64,000 nt of DNA from Flavobacteriaceae bacterium (GCA_002746415.1 NVXD01000015.1:1-64000); one strand, 5' to 3'; shown: positions 34,626 through 44,283, counted from the stretch's first letter. Numbers and translations: made by a program. The notes: generated from the sequence alone by a model not told the origin.

Positions 34626-35615
34626 TTAAACAAGATTATGTGCAACCAAATACTCAGCAATTTGCACAGCATTGGTAGCAGCTCCTTTTCTAAGATTATC
34701 AGAAACAATCCACATATTCAATGTGTTGCTTTGTGTTTCATCTCTTCTAATCCTGCCTACGAAAACATCGTCTTTATCATGCGCATAGATAGGCATAGGA
34801 TAGGTGTTGGTATCTGGATTGTCCTGTACTACGACCCCAGGGGTTTCACTTAGCATTTTTCTAACATCAGCCAATTCAAAATCATCGTAAAACTCTACAT
34901 TTACAGATTCTGAATGGCCCCCAGCAGTTGGGATACGTACAGCAGTAGCGGTAATGGAGAAGGTTCTATCGTCCAATATTTTTTGCGGCTCACGGGCTAA
35001 TTTCATTTCTTCTTTGGTGTATCCATTTTCTGTAAATACATCACAATGTGGCAATGCATTTCTGCTAATGGGGTAAGGATATGCCATTTCCCCTTTTATG
35101 CCAGCAATTTCGTTTTCCAATTGCTGAACAGCTTTTACACCTGTTCCTGAAACGGATTGGTATGTTGATATGACCACACGTTTCATTTTATATTTCTCAT
35201 GCAAAGGTGCCAACGCCATAACCAATTGAATTGTTGAACAATTGGGATTGGCAATGATTTTATCATCCTTTGTTAATTCTTTGGCATTGATTTCTGGAAC
35301 CACTAATTTTTTGGTCGGATCCATCCGCCATGCAGAAGAGTTGTCTATTACTGTAGTACCGGCATCAGCAAATTTTGGAGCCCATTCCACTGAAGTATCA
35401 CCACCAGCGGATAAGATAGCAATGTCTGGTTTGGCGGCAACTGCATCTGCCAACCCAATTACGCTATATTCTTTTCCTTTGTAAGGTAATTTTTTACCTA
35501 CGGAACGCTCTGAAGCTACCAATAACAACTCAGTTATTGGAAAATTGCGTTCTGCCAATACTTTTAACATTACCTCGCCTACCATTCCTGTAGCGCCTAC
35601 CACTGCAACTTTCAT
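34626..35615 (-). CDS. asd: Aspartate-semialdehyde dehydrogenase
   Basis: NADPH-dependent reduction of aspartyl phosphate to aspartate semialdehyde, feeding lysine/diaminopimelate, threonine and methionine synthesis. 329 residues. N-terminal VAVVGATGMVGEVML, the catalytic Cys126 in IANPNCSTIQL, and the histidine in PTAGGHSESVNVEF are all visible. Gram-positive-like subgroup by the DNSSAWRMDP motif, as usual in Bacteroidota. Its product is needed for the peptidoglycan cross-link, which fits the close alr gene. Confidence 0.96.
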   Translation of the reverse strand: MKVAVVGATGMVGEVMLKVLAERNFPITELLLVASERSVGKKLPYKGKEYSVIGLADAVAAKPDIAILSAGGDTSVEWAPKFADAGTTVIDNSSAWRMDPTKKLVVPEINAKELTKDDKIIANPNCSTIQLVMALAPLHEKYKMKRVVISTYQSVSGTGVKAVQQLENEIAGIKGEMAYPYPISRNALPHCDVFTENGYTKEEMKLAREPQKILDDRTFSITATAVRIPTAGGHSESVNVEFYDDFELADVRKMLSETPGVVVQDNPDTNTYPMPIYAHDKDDVFVGRIRRDETQSNTLNMWIVSDNLRKGAATNAVQIAEYLVAHNLV

Positions 35616-35752
35616 TGTAAAAATTTTATAATTGGGAGGTAAAGTTACTACTAAAAGCCATTATCACAAACAACACGAACAAGAATAATTAAAATATAAC
35701 AATTTGTTTTATTTGCAACAAGCAATTGTTTTGTTGCCCAAGGCTAGGTAGC

Positions 35753-35796
35753 AAAAAACCGTCAATCTGTTTACAAAACAACAGGGATGACGGTCT
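35753..35796 (-). terminator. Intrinsic terminator after mscL
   Basis: Read on the minus strand: an imperfect hairpin GACCGTCATCCCTGTT ... AACAGATTGACGGT ending in TTTTTTG, 27 bp after the mscL stop. Base pairs at both ends are G/C-rich with a mismatch in the middle. Confidence 0.75.
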
Positions 35797-35822
35797 TAGG
35801 TTGGTATAAATATTATAAACGT

Positions 35823-36227
35823 TTATTTTTTTAACAAATCTCGGATTTCTCCCAAAAGTTCCTCTTGAGATGGTCCTTTTGGAGCAGCTGGGGCTGGTGG
35901 CGTTTTAGTTTTATTGTATGCCTTAACAATTAAAAACATTACAAAACCGACAATTAATAAGTTAATAATGGTATTAATCCACGCTCCATAGGCAATTACT
36001 GCTCCGCCTGCTTCTTTAGCTGCTGCCAAAGTTGTATACGCTTCACCATCCATTGCAACATGCAGATCTTCAAAATTTATTCCTCCAGCAAAATAGCCAA
36101 CAAAAGGCATTGCAATATTGTTTACAAAGCCATTGATTACACCACCAAGTGCAGTGGCCATAATTACGGCAACGGCAAAATCAATAACATTGCCGGTCAT
36201 GATAAAATTCTTAAATTCTTTAAGCAT
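35823..36227 (-). CDS. mscL: Large-conductance mechanosensitive channel
   Basis: Homopentameric osmotic safety valve, 134 residues. The first transmembrane helix with FKNFIMTGNVIDFAVAVIMATALGGVIN (in parts, residues 5-32) carries the conserved gate; the second helix is at about 77-98 (INTIINLLIVGFVMFLIVKAYN); the C-terminal bundle SQEELLGEIRDLLKK is typical. A short periplasmic loop insertion (GEAYTTLAAAKEAGGAV) matches Bacteroidota forms. Monocistronic, with its own terminator. Confidence 0.95.
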   Translation of the reverse strand: MLKEFKNFIMTGNVIDFAVAVIMATALGGVINGFVNNIAMPFVGYFAGGINFEDLHVAMDGEAYTTLAAAKEAGGAVIAYGAWINTIINLLIVGFVMFLIVKAYNKTKTPPAPAAPKGPSQEELLGEIRDLLKK

Positions 36228-36302
36228 TATGAATAGTTTTTATTGGTTAATAGATATGCAAAGTAGTTAAAAATGATTTCTTAACAAAAAGTTAAATAGG
36301 CG

Positions 36303-37412
36303 TTAAGCGTTGATATACTTTCTTTTTACCCTCTGGGAAATGCCAGTCAATAGTTCATAAGAAATAGTATTGCCAGCATAGGCGAATTCCTCTGCCGTTG
36401 GGTCGTTGCCAAAAATAATGACCTCGTCTCCTTCATTGCAATCGAGTCCAGTGACATCAATCATAATCATATCCATGCAAACGTTTCCAATAATAGGAGC
36501 TTTTTTTCCGCCAACCAATACAGAAATCTTATTGTTGCCATATTGCCTTCTAATACCATCTGCATGACCTATGGGTAAGGTTGCAGTAATGCTATATCCG
36601 GTAGCTTTAAAATCTCGGTTATATCCCACACTTTCATGAGGGGCTATTTTATGGAGTTGGGAAATAATAGTTTTGAGTGTTGCAACAGGCCGCAACTCCA
36701 AATCTATTTTGGCATTGTTACCAAAACCGTAAAGACCAATACCGCTACGAACCATATCATACTGTGCTTCAGGAAAATTAAGAATACCAGAAGTGTTTAG
36801 GATATGTTTCAATGGTTTGCAACCTAGTCTCTCAACAATATCATTAGAAATCTTGTCAAAAAGGGCTATTTGGGCGGTCGTAAACGGGGCTTCTTTTGCA
36901 TCTTCTGATGCTGCCATGTGCGAAAAGACAGAAACAACTTTAACGGACTCATTATTTTTCAAATGCTGCACAATATCATCAACATCCTGCTCCAAAAACC
37001 CTAAACGGTTTAAGCCAGTATTAAATTTTAAATGAATTGGATATGCTTTTATATGTTGTTCTTTGACCAGTTGTAAGAAAGCTTTTAGAATTTTTGGAGA
37101 ATATAAACTGGGTTCCAAATGGCACTTAAGTAAAACATCAAAATTTACCGCCTGGGGGTGCAATACCAAAATAGGGACTTCAATACCAGCTTCTCGTAAT
37201 GCGACGCCTTCTTTTACATATGCAACAGCTAGATAATCAACCTTTAGTTGCACTAATTTTTTTGAGATTTCTACCGCATCACTCCCATAACCAAAAGCTT
37301 TTACCACTCCCATAAATTTGGTGCTGGGTTTGAGTTTAGATTTTAAATAGCGGTAGTTGTGTTCCAGCGCTTTTAAGTCTATCTCCAGAACAGTTTCTGT
37401 GGCTTTAGACAT
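36303..37412 (-). CDS. alr: Alanine racemase
   Basis: PLP enzyme converting L- to D-alanine for peptidoglycan, 369 residues. The PLP lysine is Lys38 in [11 protein letters not shown]; the second catalytic residue is the tyrosine in [10 protein letters not shown] near 261-270; the C-terminal [12 protein letters not shown] is typical. In some Bacteroidota alr is fused to murF; here it is stand-alone. It overlaps tdk by 8 bp, indicating cotranscription. Confidence 0.95.
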   Translation of the reverse strand: MSKATETVLEIDLKALEHNYRYLKSKLKPSTKFMGVVKAFGYGSDAVEISKKLVQLKVDYLAVAYVKEGVALREAGIEVPILVLHPQAVNFDVLLKCHLEPSLYSPKILKAFLQLVKEQHIKAYPIHLKFNTGLNRLGFLEQDVDDIVQHLKNNESVKVVSVFSHMAASEDAKEAPFTTAQIALFDKISNDIVERLGCKPLKHILNTSGILNFPEAQYDMVRSGIGLYGFGNNAKIDLELRPVATLKTIISQLHKIAPHESVGYNRDFKATGYSITATLPIGHADGIRRQYGNNKISVLVGGKKAPIIGNVCMDMIMIDVTGLDCNEGDEVIIFGNDPTAEEFAYAGNTISYELLTGISQRVKRKYINA

Positions 37413-38049
37413 TATTGTTTTTTTTCTTTTGGGCTATTTCTTCTGCATCAACATCCATCTGACTTAATTTTTCTTTTAGGTTGGCTTTGTAATAAGCGGC
37501 CCTACTTAAAGGTTCATACTCATCCGTCTCTCCTAAGAAAACCAATTTATCACTGTTGGATTTTCTATAACTATAATTGGCAAGGTTGCCTGTTCGTGTG
37601 CAAATTGCATGCACTTTGGTCACATATTCTGCTGTGGCCATCAACGCTGGCATTGGTCCAAATGGATTACCCTTAAAATCCATATCCAGTCCAGCGACGA
37701 TTACCCGAACGCCTTTATTGGCCAAATCATTGCACACAGTTATAATTTCATCATCAAAAAACTGGGCCTCATCAATAGCGACTACATCACAACCATCTGC
37801 CAGAATTCTTATATTAGCTGCAGCTGGTACGGGCGTAGAGCGTATTTCATTGGCGTCATGCGAGACGACCATTTCTTCATGATACCGGGTATCCACAATA
37901 GGTTTAAAAATCTCAACTTTTTGCTTTGCAAACTGGGCACGCCTAAGCCTGCGGATCAGTTCCTCAGTTTTTCCAGAGAACATGGAGCCACATATAACCT
38001 CTATCCAGCCGAATTGTTCTTTATGATTAACAGTATTTTCGAGAAACAT
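37405..38049 (-). CDS. tdk: Thymidine kinase
   Basis: Type II thymidine kinase phosphorylating thymidine to dTMP, 214 residues. Walker A GSMFSGKT is at residues 21-28, Walker B-like DEAQFFDDE near 93-101, and the lasso-loop [15 protein letters not shown] near 155-170. The zinc-site cysteines of many type II enzymes are mostly absent (only CTRTG remains), as in other Bacteroidota. First gene of the tdk-alr transcript, divergent from the hypothetical gene at 38156. Confidence 0.95.
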   Translation of the reverse strand: MFLENTVNHKEQFGWIEVICGSMFSGKTEELIRRLRRAQFAKQKVEIFKPIVDTRYHEEMVVSHDANEIRSTPVPAAANIRILADGCDVVAIDEAQFFDDEIITVCNDLANKGVRVIVAGLDMDFKGNPFGPMPALMATAEYVTKVHAICTRTGNLANYSYRKSNSDKLVFLGETDEYEPLSRAAYYKANLKEKLSQMDVDAEEIAQKKKNNNV

Positions 38050-38155
38050 TTTGTAATTTTAATAGACGAAAACATTGCTATTTCCGTTTTAATAATAGAA
38101 GCTATAAAATTATTAAAAAAGAAACACCTTTAGAGAAAAGGATAAATAAAAAATA

Positions 38156-38842
38156 ATGAAAAGAAAATTGCAAGAGGAATTGGTGAGAATGTCCAAGGAA
38201 ATTATCTCTTCTAAAGACTTAAAGGAGCTTCCGGAGTTGTATGAAGCAGCCAAAAGTCTTTATGAAAAATTGGCGGTGCTTAAATTTATTGATGATAATC
38301 TTAATGATATAGAAATAGATGTTTCAAGCAACGTGGTAGCTGCTAAATTTGAAAAAATGGCCAATGCCGTGTTGAATGAAAACACCTCTGTACCTGAAAG
38401 CAACCCACACGATGAGGATATTATGACTCCAGGGATGGACACCATTAAACATATGGTTTCAGAAATGCCTAAGGATAATACTCAAAAGGAAGCATTGACA
38501 GATTTTTTGGGGACACCTGATATCATGAAAAATGATCAGGAGCTTTTTATGCCTCAAGAAAAAAAAAGAAATGAAGATTCCCAACAGTCAAAATCATTAA
38601 ATGACAGATTGAATAAGGGCTTGCAAGTTGGGTTAAATGATAAGCTTGCATTTATTAAACATCTATTTAATGGGAATGCAGAAGATTATAATAGGGTATT
38701 GTCACAGTTAAACACCATTGATACTGAGGAACGTTCTATTTCTTTTATAAACAATATGGTAAAACCAGAATATGATAATTGGACAGGCAAAGAACAATAT
38801 GTGGAACGTTTTATTGCTTTAATCATACGGAAGTTTAGTTAG
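38156..38842 (+). CDS. Conserved hypothetical protein, helical and acidic
   Basis: 228-residue soluble protein without signal peptide or membrane helix. Two helical blocks (about 1-85 and 150-228) are joined by an acidic linker (about 85-140). The C-terminal block LNDKLAFIKHLFNGNAEDYNRVLSQLNT followed by EYDNWTGKEQYVERFIALI (in pieces) is the most conserved-looking part. I recognise the same gene upstream of rsmI in other flavobacteria, but know no function. It is followed by a strong terminator. The start ATG gives the full N-terminal amphipathic helix. Confidence 0.75.
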   Translation: MKRKLQEELVRMSKEIISSKDLKELPELYEAAKSLYEKLAVLKFIDDNLNDIEIDVSSNVVAAKFEKMANAVLNENTSVPESNPHDEDIMTPGMDTIKHMVSEMPKDNTQKEALTDFLGTPDIMKNDQELFMPQEKKRNEDSQQSKSLNDRLNKGLQVGLNDKLAFIKHLFNGNAEDYNRVLSQLNTIDTEERSISFINNMVKPEYDNWTGKEQYVERFIALIIRKFS

Positions 38843-38863
38843 AAAGATTAAAACATTCTAAAA

Positions 38864-38906
38864 AAGAAACCGAAAGTTGGCGTGCTAACTTTCGGTTTCT
38901 TTTTTC
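38864..38906 (+). terminator. Intrinsic terminator after the hypothetical gene
   Basis: 15-bp perfect stem (38864-38878 with 38887-38901), 8-nt loop and a T-rich tail, 22 bp after the stop at 38842. Confidence 0.88.
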
Positions 38907-38934
38907 TTTGTAACTTTTCTGGTTTGTAACTTTG
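38907..38934 (+). promoter_or_regulatory. Candidate promoter for rsmI
   Basis: TTTG at 38907-38910 and TAACTTTG at 38927-38934 (TAnnTTTG consensus), 16 bp apart, which is one short of the usual spacing. It begins directly after the preceding terminator and leaves a 58-bp leader before the rsmI ATG. Confidence 0.5.
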
Positions 38935-38992
38935 ACGAATCAATATGATATAGCCCATTTTTTTAATCTACTGTAACACAAAACAATAATTC

Positions 38993-39664
38993 ATGTCAAA
39001 ATTATACCTGGTACCAACACCAATCGGAAATTTAGAGGACATCACTTTTAGAGCAATAAAAGTTTTAAAAGAGGTTGATTTAATTTTGGCTGAAGACACC
39101 CGTACCAGTGGAAAATTATTACAGCATTATGGTATTGAGACACATATGCACAGTCACCATATGCACAATGAGCATAAAACAGTAGTGAATATTGTGAAGA
39201 GAATATTGGCAGGAGAAAGTATTGCACTTATTTCTGATGCCGGGACACCCGCAATTTCTGATCCAGGATTTTTACTAACTCGTGCCTGCGTGGAAAATAG
39301 TATTGAAGTGGATTGTTTGCCTGGAGCAACAGCATTTGTGCCCGCATTGGTTAACAGTGGACTACCTAATGATAAATTTGTATTTGAAGGCTTTCTTCCG
39401 GTAAAAAAGGGAAGGCAAACCCGATTAAAGCTACTTGCTGAAGAAACTAGAACCATTATTTTCTATGAATCGCCCCATAAATTAATAAAAACGCTGACCC
39501 ATTTTTGTGAGTATTTTGGGGAAGACAGACAACTTTCTGTTTCTAGGGAATTAACGAAGTTGTATGAAGAAACCATTCGAGGAACCGCAAAAGAAGTGTT
39601 GGCCCATTATACGGCTCACCCTCCCAAAGGAGAAATTGTGATTGTGGTTGCTGGAAAGAAATAA
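38993..39664 (+). CDS. rsmI: 16S rRNA (cytidine(1402)-2'-O)-methyltransferase
   Basis: SAM-dependent methyltransferase of the tetrapyrrole-methylase fold, modifying C1402 of 16S rRNA. 223 residues, slightly shorter than the E. coli enzyme (which has an extra C-terminal domain). Motifs: LYLVPTPIGNLEDITFRA at the start, AEDTRTSGKLL, LISDAGTPAISDPG near 77-90, and FYESPHKL near 150. Start of a three-gene run with 6- and 5-bp spacers. Confidence 0.95.
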   Translation: MSKLYLVPTPIGNLEDITFRAIKVLKEVDLILAEDTRTSGKLLQHYGIETHMHSHHMHNEHKTVVNIVKRILAGESIALISDAGTPAISDPGFLLTRACVENSIEVDCLPGATAFVPALVNSGLPNDKFVFEGFLPVKKGRQTRLKLLAEETRTIIFYESPHKLIKTLTHFCEYFGEDRQLSVSRELTKLYEETIRGTAKEVLAHYTAHPPKGEIVIVVAGKK

Positions 39665-39670
39665 TAAAAA

Positions 39671-40015
39671 ATGACGTTAAAAGAATTTAAAAATAAATTA
39701 GAAGCAACACCGAAAGAAATTGCTTTTATAGAGACCATGAGTGTTATTGAAAGTCTTTATGACTTTACGCCAACAACATTTAATAATGGAGCACTTGTAA
39801 ATGAGGCAGAACAAAATTCAGGTTCTTGTAAATTATTTGCTTTTGCCATAAGACAAGGATTCACAGCGCCTCAAACTTTAGCGTGTTTTGGCACCTATTA
39901 TTTTGACGAGGTACTCCAAGACCCCAATGGTACTGGGCATCAGAATATTCGTAGTTTTATGAAAACAGGTTTTAAAGGACTTCAATTTAAAGGAGAAGTA
40001 CTCTTAGAAAAATAA
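39671..40015 (+). CDS. HopJ-family protein
   Basis: 114-residue protein of the HopJ family (named after a Pseudomonas syringae effector candidate, but widespread in non-pathogens). Typical stretches: IAFIETMSVIESLYDFTPTTFNNG (in pieces), NSGSCKLFAFA and LACFGTYYFDEVL with HQNIRSFMKTGFKGLQF. No secretion signal is visible and the gene lies in an RNA/DNA-maintenance operon, so a housekeeping role is more likely than effector function. Biochemical role unknown. Confidence 0.85.
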   Translation: MTLKEFKNKLEATPKEIAFIETMSVIESLYDFTPTTFNNGALVNEAEQNSGSCKLFAFAIRQGFTAPQTLACFGTYYFDEVLQDPNGTGHQNIRSFMKTGFKGLQFKGEVLLEK

Positions 40016-40020
40016 AATGC

Positions 40021-40593
40021 ATGAAAAATCTTCTCACAGAAATACGATCATGTACTATTTGTGAGGAGTATTTAACCTTAGGCCCAAGACCAATTGTTAC
40101 TGCCAATAAGGAGGCAAGAATTGTAATTATTGGTCAGGCGCCAGGCACTAAAGTTCATCAAACTGGTGTGCCCTGGGATGACCCAAGCGGCAAACAGTTG
40201 CGAAAATGGTTGGGAGTTTCAGATGCATTTTTTTATGATGAAACCAAAATTGCTATAATTCCAATGGGATTTTGCTACCCTGGAAAAGGGAAAACGGGTG
40301 ATTTACCACCAAGACCTGAATGCGCACCCCAATGGCATTCCCAATTGTTGGAAAAAATGCCGAAGGTTGAACTGGTAATTTTAATAGGGATGTATGCCCA
40401 AAAATACTATTTGAAACAGGATGCAAAGAAAACATTGACTGAGACGGTTAAAAACCATAAAGATTATTTGCCCAAGTATTTTGTTTTGCCACACCCTTCA
40501 CCCAGGAACAGATTTTGGCTGACAAAAAACCCGTGGTTTCAAAATGAGATTGTCCCAGCCCTTCAGGAAAGAATTAAAGAGTTGCTTTTTTGA
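40021..40593 (+). CDS. Uracil-DNA glycosylase superfamily protein
   Basis: 190-residue protein of the UDG fold, in the group with an N-terminal CxxC (RSCTICEEYL, Cys12/Cys15). Motif 1 is VIIGQAPGTKVHQTGVPWDDPSG (in parts), and motif 2 is VLPHPSPRNRFW. Further cysteines in PMGFCYPGKGK and RPECAPQW could complete a metal or Fe-S site. Likely excises uracil or a related damaged base, but the active-site Asp/Asn pair differs from UDG family 1, so activity is inferred. It converges with the helicase gene at 40602 (8 bp between stops). Confidence 0.8.
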   Translation: MKNLLTEIRSCTICEEYLTLGPRPIVTANKEARIVIIGQAPGTKVHQTGVPWDDPSGKQLRKWLGVSDAFFYDETKIAIIPMGFCYPGKGKTGDLPPRPECAPQWHSQLLEKMPKVELVILIGMYAQKYYLKQDAKKTLTETVKNHKDYLPKYFVLPHPSPRNRFWLTKNPWFQNEIVPALQERIKELLF

Positions 40594-40601
40594 TTTATTT
40601 C

Positions 40602-43040
40602 TTATCCATTTGGAGACTCAATTTCCCTACCCACCATTCTGATCTCGTTATAGGAAAACTTGTCGTCAATTTTTCGTTTAAGATCATTGGTGTTTTCATA
40701 CTTAGTTTCCTGCATGATTTTCTTTAATTCCAGGTATTTTTCTTCGGGCATTAAATCAGTGATTTCTAATTCTCCGGTCGCAAGGTATTTTATAAGATGG
40801 GTTTCTATGGTGCCTTGTACCAAGCCTCTTTTAGTGGCAATTTCAGAAATGGATAATCCCTCTTTAAATAACTGAAGTGATATGAGATGTGTTTCTCCTT
40901 TTTTAGTTGTTTTCTTCTCTGGGACGTCTTCTTTTGGTTCAATGGAATTAGAGTCACAGTACCTTTGAATGGCTTCCAGAATTTCTTTACCATATTTTTG
41001 CACTCTTACTTTTCCCATACCGTTGACGGCACGTAATTGTTTTGAGGTAGTGGGGAGCGTTTCACACATTTCATACAAGGATTTTTGAGTAAAAATCTGG
41101 TACAGTTCTACGTCGTTTTCCTCTGAAAAATTGGTGCGTAATGCACGTAAAGCCGCAAATAAAGTCGGATGTTCTGTGGTTGTAGCATATTCCTTTTTAA
41201 CTGTTGGCGCATTACTTTTTTGCAAAACAGCTTTTGCCCGTAGTTCTAAATATTTTGTAGTAGTAAAACCTTCTTTTAAACCATTAAGACAATACAGTTT
41301 GTTGGATAACTGCTCTTCCAATAGTTGTAATTGCTTTTTAAGGTCCTTATTTACCCCTTGGTTTTCCGTGGAGAAAGTGAGCCCTTTCAAAGGAGTTTTA
41401 ATGGTATCCTCAGTATGTTTTGTAAAATAGGCCATCGCTTTTTTAAGACGTTCTTGAACAGTGGCATCTTTTTCTGGCTCCTGTATTTCTGCACTTAATT
41501 CTTTTAATTGAGCGTTAAAACTGTTCCCAATCTGTAATAGTTTGGTGATTCCTTCATCCTTTATCAAAATCAAGGAATCAATTATATTTCCTTTAATGCT
41601 ACTTTTATTGATGTAATAGATGTCTATCAATCGCTTTACGGGAAACAGAAAAGGGTAAAAATTGAATAATTCCTTGATGAGGTTTAATTGATAAACTTTC
41701 TGGGATTCGTTTAATATTTCTGTGCTTGGCGGATTCTGTTCTACATTTTTATTGAAGGAAGCAACTCTAGTATCATTGATAATGCTGCTTTCTTTTATTT
41801 CACTCTTTAATACAATCCCATCAAGAGTTCTACACCTGCTTAAAGCCACATAAGTTTGCCCATGGGCAAATGAAGCTTGGGCATCAATAATTGCTTTTTC
41901 AAAAGTAAGTCCTTGACTTTTATGAATGGTAATTGCCCATGCCAGACGTAACGGAATTTGCTCAAAAGAACCAGATACGTTTTCCTTAATCTCTTTTGTT
42001 TCTTTATCAATAGAATAACTTACATTTTCCCATGTTTCAGGCGTGGTCACAATATCAAAACTATCATCGGGGCAACGAACAATAACCTCAGCTTTATTTA
42101 TAGAAACAATTTTACCAATTTTACCGTTGAAATATCTTTTCTCATGCGAGCTGTCATTTTTAATGAACATGACCTGAGCTTCTTTTTTTAATTCTAATTT
42201 TTCATGGGTGGGGAAGGAGTATTCTGGAAATTTCCCTTCAACCGCTGCCTTATAGAAATAACTTTTTGAGTCAATTTTTTGAAGTTCGGCATCATTCATT
42301 GCAGCCGCCCTATTGTTATGCGTTGTTAAGGTAATATAGCCGTCATCTTTTGCTGGGGAAAAATTAGGCAGGTAGCGTTTATTCAGTTCATCCGCAGATT
42401 TTTGGGTGAGCTTGTTGTTTCTAATCTCATTGAGAATTTTAATAAACTTCTCATTGTCTTGTCTATAAATATGTTTTAGTTCTATGTTAATGGCATGACA
42501 CTGTTGAAATGCCTTACTACTAAAAAAATAAGGAGTAGCGTAGTAGGGTTTAAGTAATTCCCATTCATTTTCTTTTACCACGGGTGAGAGTTGTTGCAAA
42601 TCGCCAATCATTAGAACTTGCACACCTCCAAAGACCTTAGTTCTATCTTTATAGCGTTTTAAAACTTGGTCAATGCCATCTAGTAAGTCGGCACGCACCA
42701 TACTAATTTCATCAATAATCAATAAATCCAAAGACCTTATAATGTCTATTTTAGTTTTATTGAATTTTCGTTGAAAACTGTTTTTTGTCTCCTGTGCTTG
42801 TGCTTCTTCGGGTAAAATAGGCCCAAAAGGCATTTGAAAAAACGAATGTATGGTCACCCCCTTTGCATTGATTGCCGCAACTCCTGTTGGTGCTACTACC
42901 ACTAATCTTTTTAAGGAGTCGTCCTTTATGGTATGTAAAAAGGTAGTTTTCCCTGTTCCTGCTTTCCCTGTTAGAAAAATAGTTCGGTCTGTTTTTTTTA
43001 CAAAATCAAAAGCTAATTCTAGCTCTGGGTTTTTATGCAT
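40602..43040 (-). CDS. PIF1-like superfamily 1 helicase with HRDC and HTH domains
   Basis: 812-residue fusion. N-terminal PIF1/RecD-type ATPase (about 1-430): Walker A LTGKAGTGKTTF near residue 25, Walker B LLIIDEISMVRADLLD near 108, IGDLQQLSPV, and LAWAITIHKSQGLTFEKAIID near 370, which begins the last helicase motif. A central helical region follows, then an HRDC domain at about 630-705 and a C-terminal helix-turn-helix (GLSISEIATKRGLVQGTIETHL, read in parts) near 745-775. The layout is common in Flavobacteriia. A role in unwinding G4 or stalled-fork DNA is inferred from PIF1 relatives. Confidence 0.9.
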   Translation of the reverse strand: MHKNPELELAFDFVKKTDRTIFLTGKAGTGKTTFLHTIKDDSLKRLVVVAPTGVAAINAKGVTIHSFFQMPFGPILPEEAQAQETKNSFQRKFNKTKIDIIRSLDLLIIDEISMVRADLLDGIDQVLKRYKDRTKVFGGVQVLMIGDLQQLSPVVKENEWELLKPYYATPYFFSSKAFQQCHAINIELKHIYRQDNEKFIKILNEIRNNKLTQKSADELNKRYLPNFSPAKDDGYITLTTHNNRAAAMNDAELQKIDSKSYFYKAAVEGKFPEYSFPTHEKLELKKEAQVMFIKNDSSHEKRYFNGKIGKIVSINKAEVIVRCPDDSFDIVTTPETWENVSYSIDKETKEIKENVSGSFEQIPLRLAWAITIHKSQGLTFEKAIIDAQASFAHGQTYVALSRCRTLDGIVLKSEIKESSIINDTRVASFNKNVEQNPPSTEILNESQKVYQLNLIKELFNFYPFLFPVKRLIDIYYINKSSIKGNIIDSLILIKDEGITKLLQIGNSFNAQLKELSAEIQEPEKDATVQERLKKAMAYFTKHTEDTIKTPLKGLTFSTENQGVNKDLKKQLQLLEEQLSNKLYCLNGLKEGFTTTKYLELRAKAVLQKSNAPTVKKEYATTTEHPTLFAALRALRTNFSEENDVELYQIFTQKSLYEMCETLPTTSKQLRAVNGMGKVRVQKYGKEILEAIQRYCDSNSIEPKEDVPEKKTTKKGETHLISLQLFKEGLSISEIATKRGLVQGTIETHLIKYLATGELEITDLMPEEKYLELKKIMQETKYENTNDLKRKIDDKFSYNEIRMVGREIESPNG

Positions 43041-43104
43041 GTTTTTATTTTATTCAATTTGCGTCAATCAAAGGGGTTAGATTTCTAAAAAACAGGAATG
43101 ACTA

Positions 43105-43695
43105 TTAAATATGTTTTCCTTTCTCCCATCCATGTTTTCCCAGATACTGCTCACCACTTTCAACGGCACCATTTTCAATGGAGGTACCCATAGAATCATT
43201 CCAACGGTTTAAATAGCCAAAGAGTGAAATAACACCCAGCATTTCTACAATTTCTCCCTCGTTCCAATGTTGGTACAAGCGTGTTTTAATTTCTTCGTCC
43301 ACAGCATTAGGTATTTGAGATGCTGCTAAGGAGAAATCCAAAGCTGCACGTTCAGCATCAGAAAAGGCTGCATGAGTTCTATACTCCCAAATATTGTCTA
43401 ATTGTTCTTGTTCTGCGCCATAACGCTCCGCAGCGCGGATAGCATGTGCTTGGCAATATCTGCAACCTGTGGCATTACTGCTTACCCATGCAATCATTCT
43501 TTTTAAAGCAGATGTCACCTTGCCATCATTAGCCATCACAGCTTTGTTAAGGTTGATAAATGCCTTGGAAATTGCAGGCCTGTGTTGCATGGTTAAGACC
43601 GAATTAGGGCAAAACCCCAAGGTCTCATTAAAGAATTCGGCTAGTTTTTTTGTTTCAGGATTGTGGTTGGAATCCAAGGGTTGTACTAAAGGCAT
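43105..43695 (-). CDS. AhpD-like carboxymuconolactone decarboxylase family protein (peroxidase-related)
   Basis: 196-residue AhpD/CMD-fold protein. The redox motif CRYCQAHA is near residues 77-84, and NPETKKLAEFFNETLGFCPNSVLTM at the N-terminus plus ERAALDFSLAASQIPN (in parts) are typical of the 'peroxidase-related' subgroup. Predicted thiol-dependent alkyl hydroperoxidase activity. It diverges from an OsmC-family gene (55 bp between starts), a second peroxide-linked protein, so the pair may share a promoter region. Confidence 0.88.
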   Translation of the reverse strand: MPLVQPLDSNHNPETKKLAEFFNETLGFCPNSVLTMQHRPAISKAFINLNKAVMANDGKVTSALKRMIAWVSSNATGCRYCQAHAIRAAERYGAEQEQLDNIWEYRTHAAFSDAERAALDFSLAASQIPNAVDEEIKTRLYQHWNEGEIVEMLGVISLFGYLNRWNDSMGTSIENGAVESGEQYLGKHGWEKGKHI

Positions 43696-43750
43696 AATGC
43701 AGTGTTTTTATTGTATTTTTATCCTCTACAAGAAACGAAAAAAACGGATT

Positions 43751-44161
43751 ATGACAAATCATATTACCACTAAATGGATAAGCGGTATGGCTTTTGAAAG
43801 TAGTAACACTTCTGGCAATACCTTTAAAATAGAAGATGCCGAGGAGAGTGATGGCCTAAGACCTAAATCTTTAATGCTTTCTGCATTGGCAGGATGTTCC
43901 GGATTGGATGTAGCGTCGCTTATTAAAAAAATGAAGTTGGATGTGGCTGAATTTCAAATGGATACCATTGCAAACCTTACCGAGGAGCACCCCAAATACT
44001 ATGATGCTGTTACGGTGGAATATCATTTTCATGGGGACAATCTCAATGAAAAAAAATTACAGAGAGCAGTTGATTTATCAGTAGAAAAGTACTGTGGGGT
44101 AATGGAAATGTTTAGACAGTTTGCAACATTGGATATAAAAGTGGTGTTTCATCATGGGTAA
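43751..44161 (+). CDS. OsmC family protein
   Basis: 136-residue OsmC/Ohr-fold protein. The two redox cysteines are in SALAGCSGLDVA (about residue 54) and EKYCGVMEMF (about 114). OsmC and Ohr reduce organic hydroperoxides at this pair. The ATG at 43751 is chosen because the fold starts there; a longer frame from 43469 would run antisense through the AhpD-like gene and adds nothing recognisable. Divergent from that gene. Confidence 0.88.
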   Translation: MTNHITTKWISGMAFESSNTSGNTFKIEDAEESDGLRPKSLMLSALAGCSGLDVASLIKKMKLDVAEFQMDTIANLTEEHPKYYDAVTVEYHFHGDNLNEKKLQRAVDLSVEKYCGVMEMFRQFATLDIKVVFHHG

Positions 44162-44167
44162 ACTTTA

Positions 44168-44182
44168 AAGAATCAAGTTCAA
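44168..44182 (+). repeat. Left terminal inverted repeat bracketing a four-helix-bundle gene
   Basis: 15-nt AAGAATCAAGTTCAA, repeated in inverted orientation at 44627-44641. It is followed by a second CAAGTTC copy at 44187-44193. The arms lie in the spacers on either side of the gene at 44284-44613. Confidence 0.75.
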
Positions 44183-44283
44183 GTGTCAAGTTCCAATTTA
44201 AGTAACAGGTATTAATTTTAAGTGCGAGTTCCATATCAAAAATTATAGATTAGCATTAAAAAATTATAGTTAAGAAAGATAAC

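Noticed and set aside
39671-40015. HopJ as a type III secretion effector
   Set aside because: No type III system or secretion signal is seen; the family is widespread in free-living bacteria, and the gene lies with rsmI and a UDG-like gene.
43469-43750. Longer start for the OsmC-family gene
   Set aside because: The extra 94 codons run antisense through the AhpD-like gene; the OsmC fold starts at ATG 43751.
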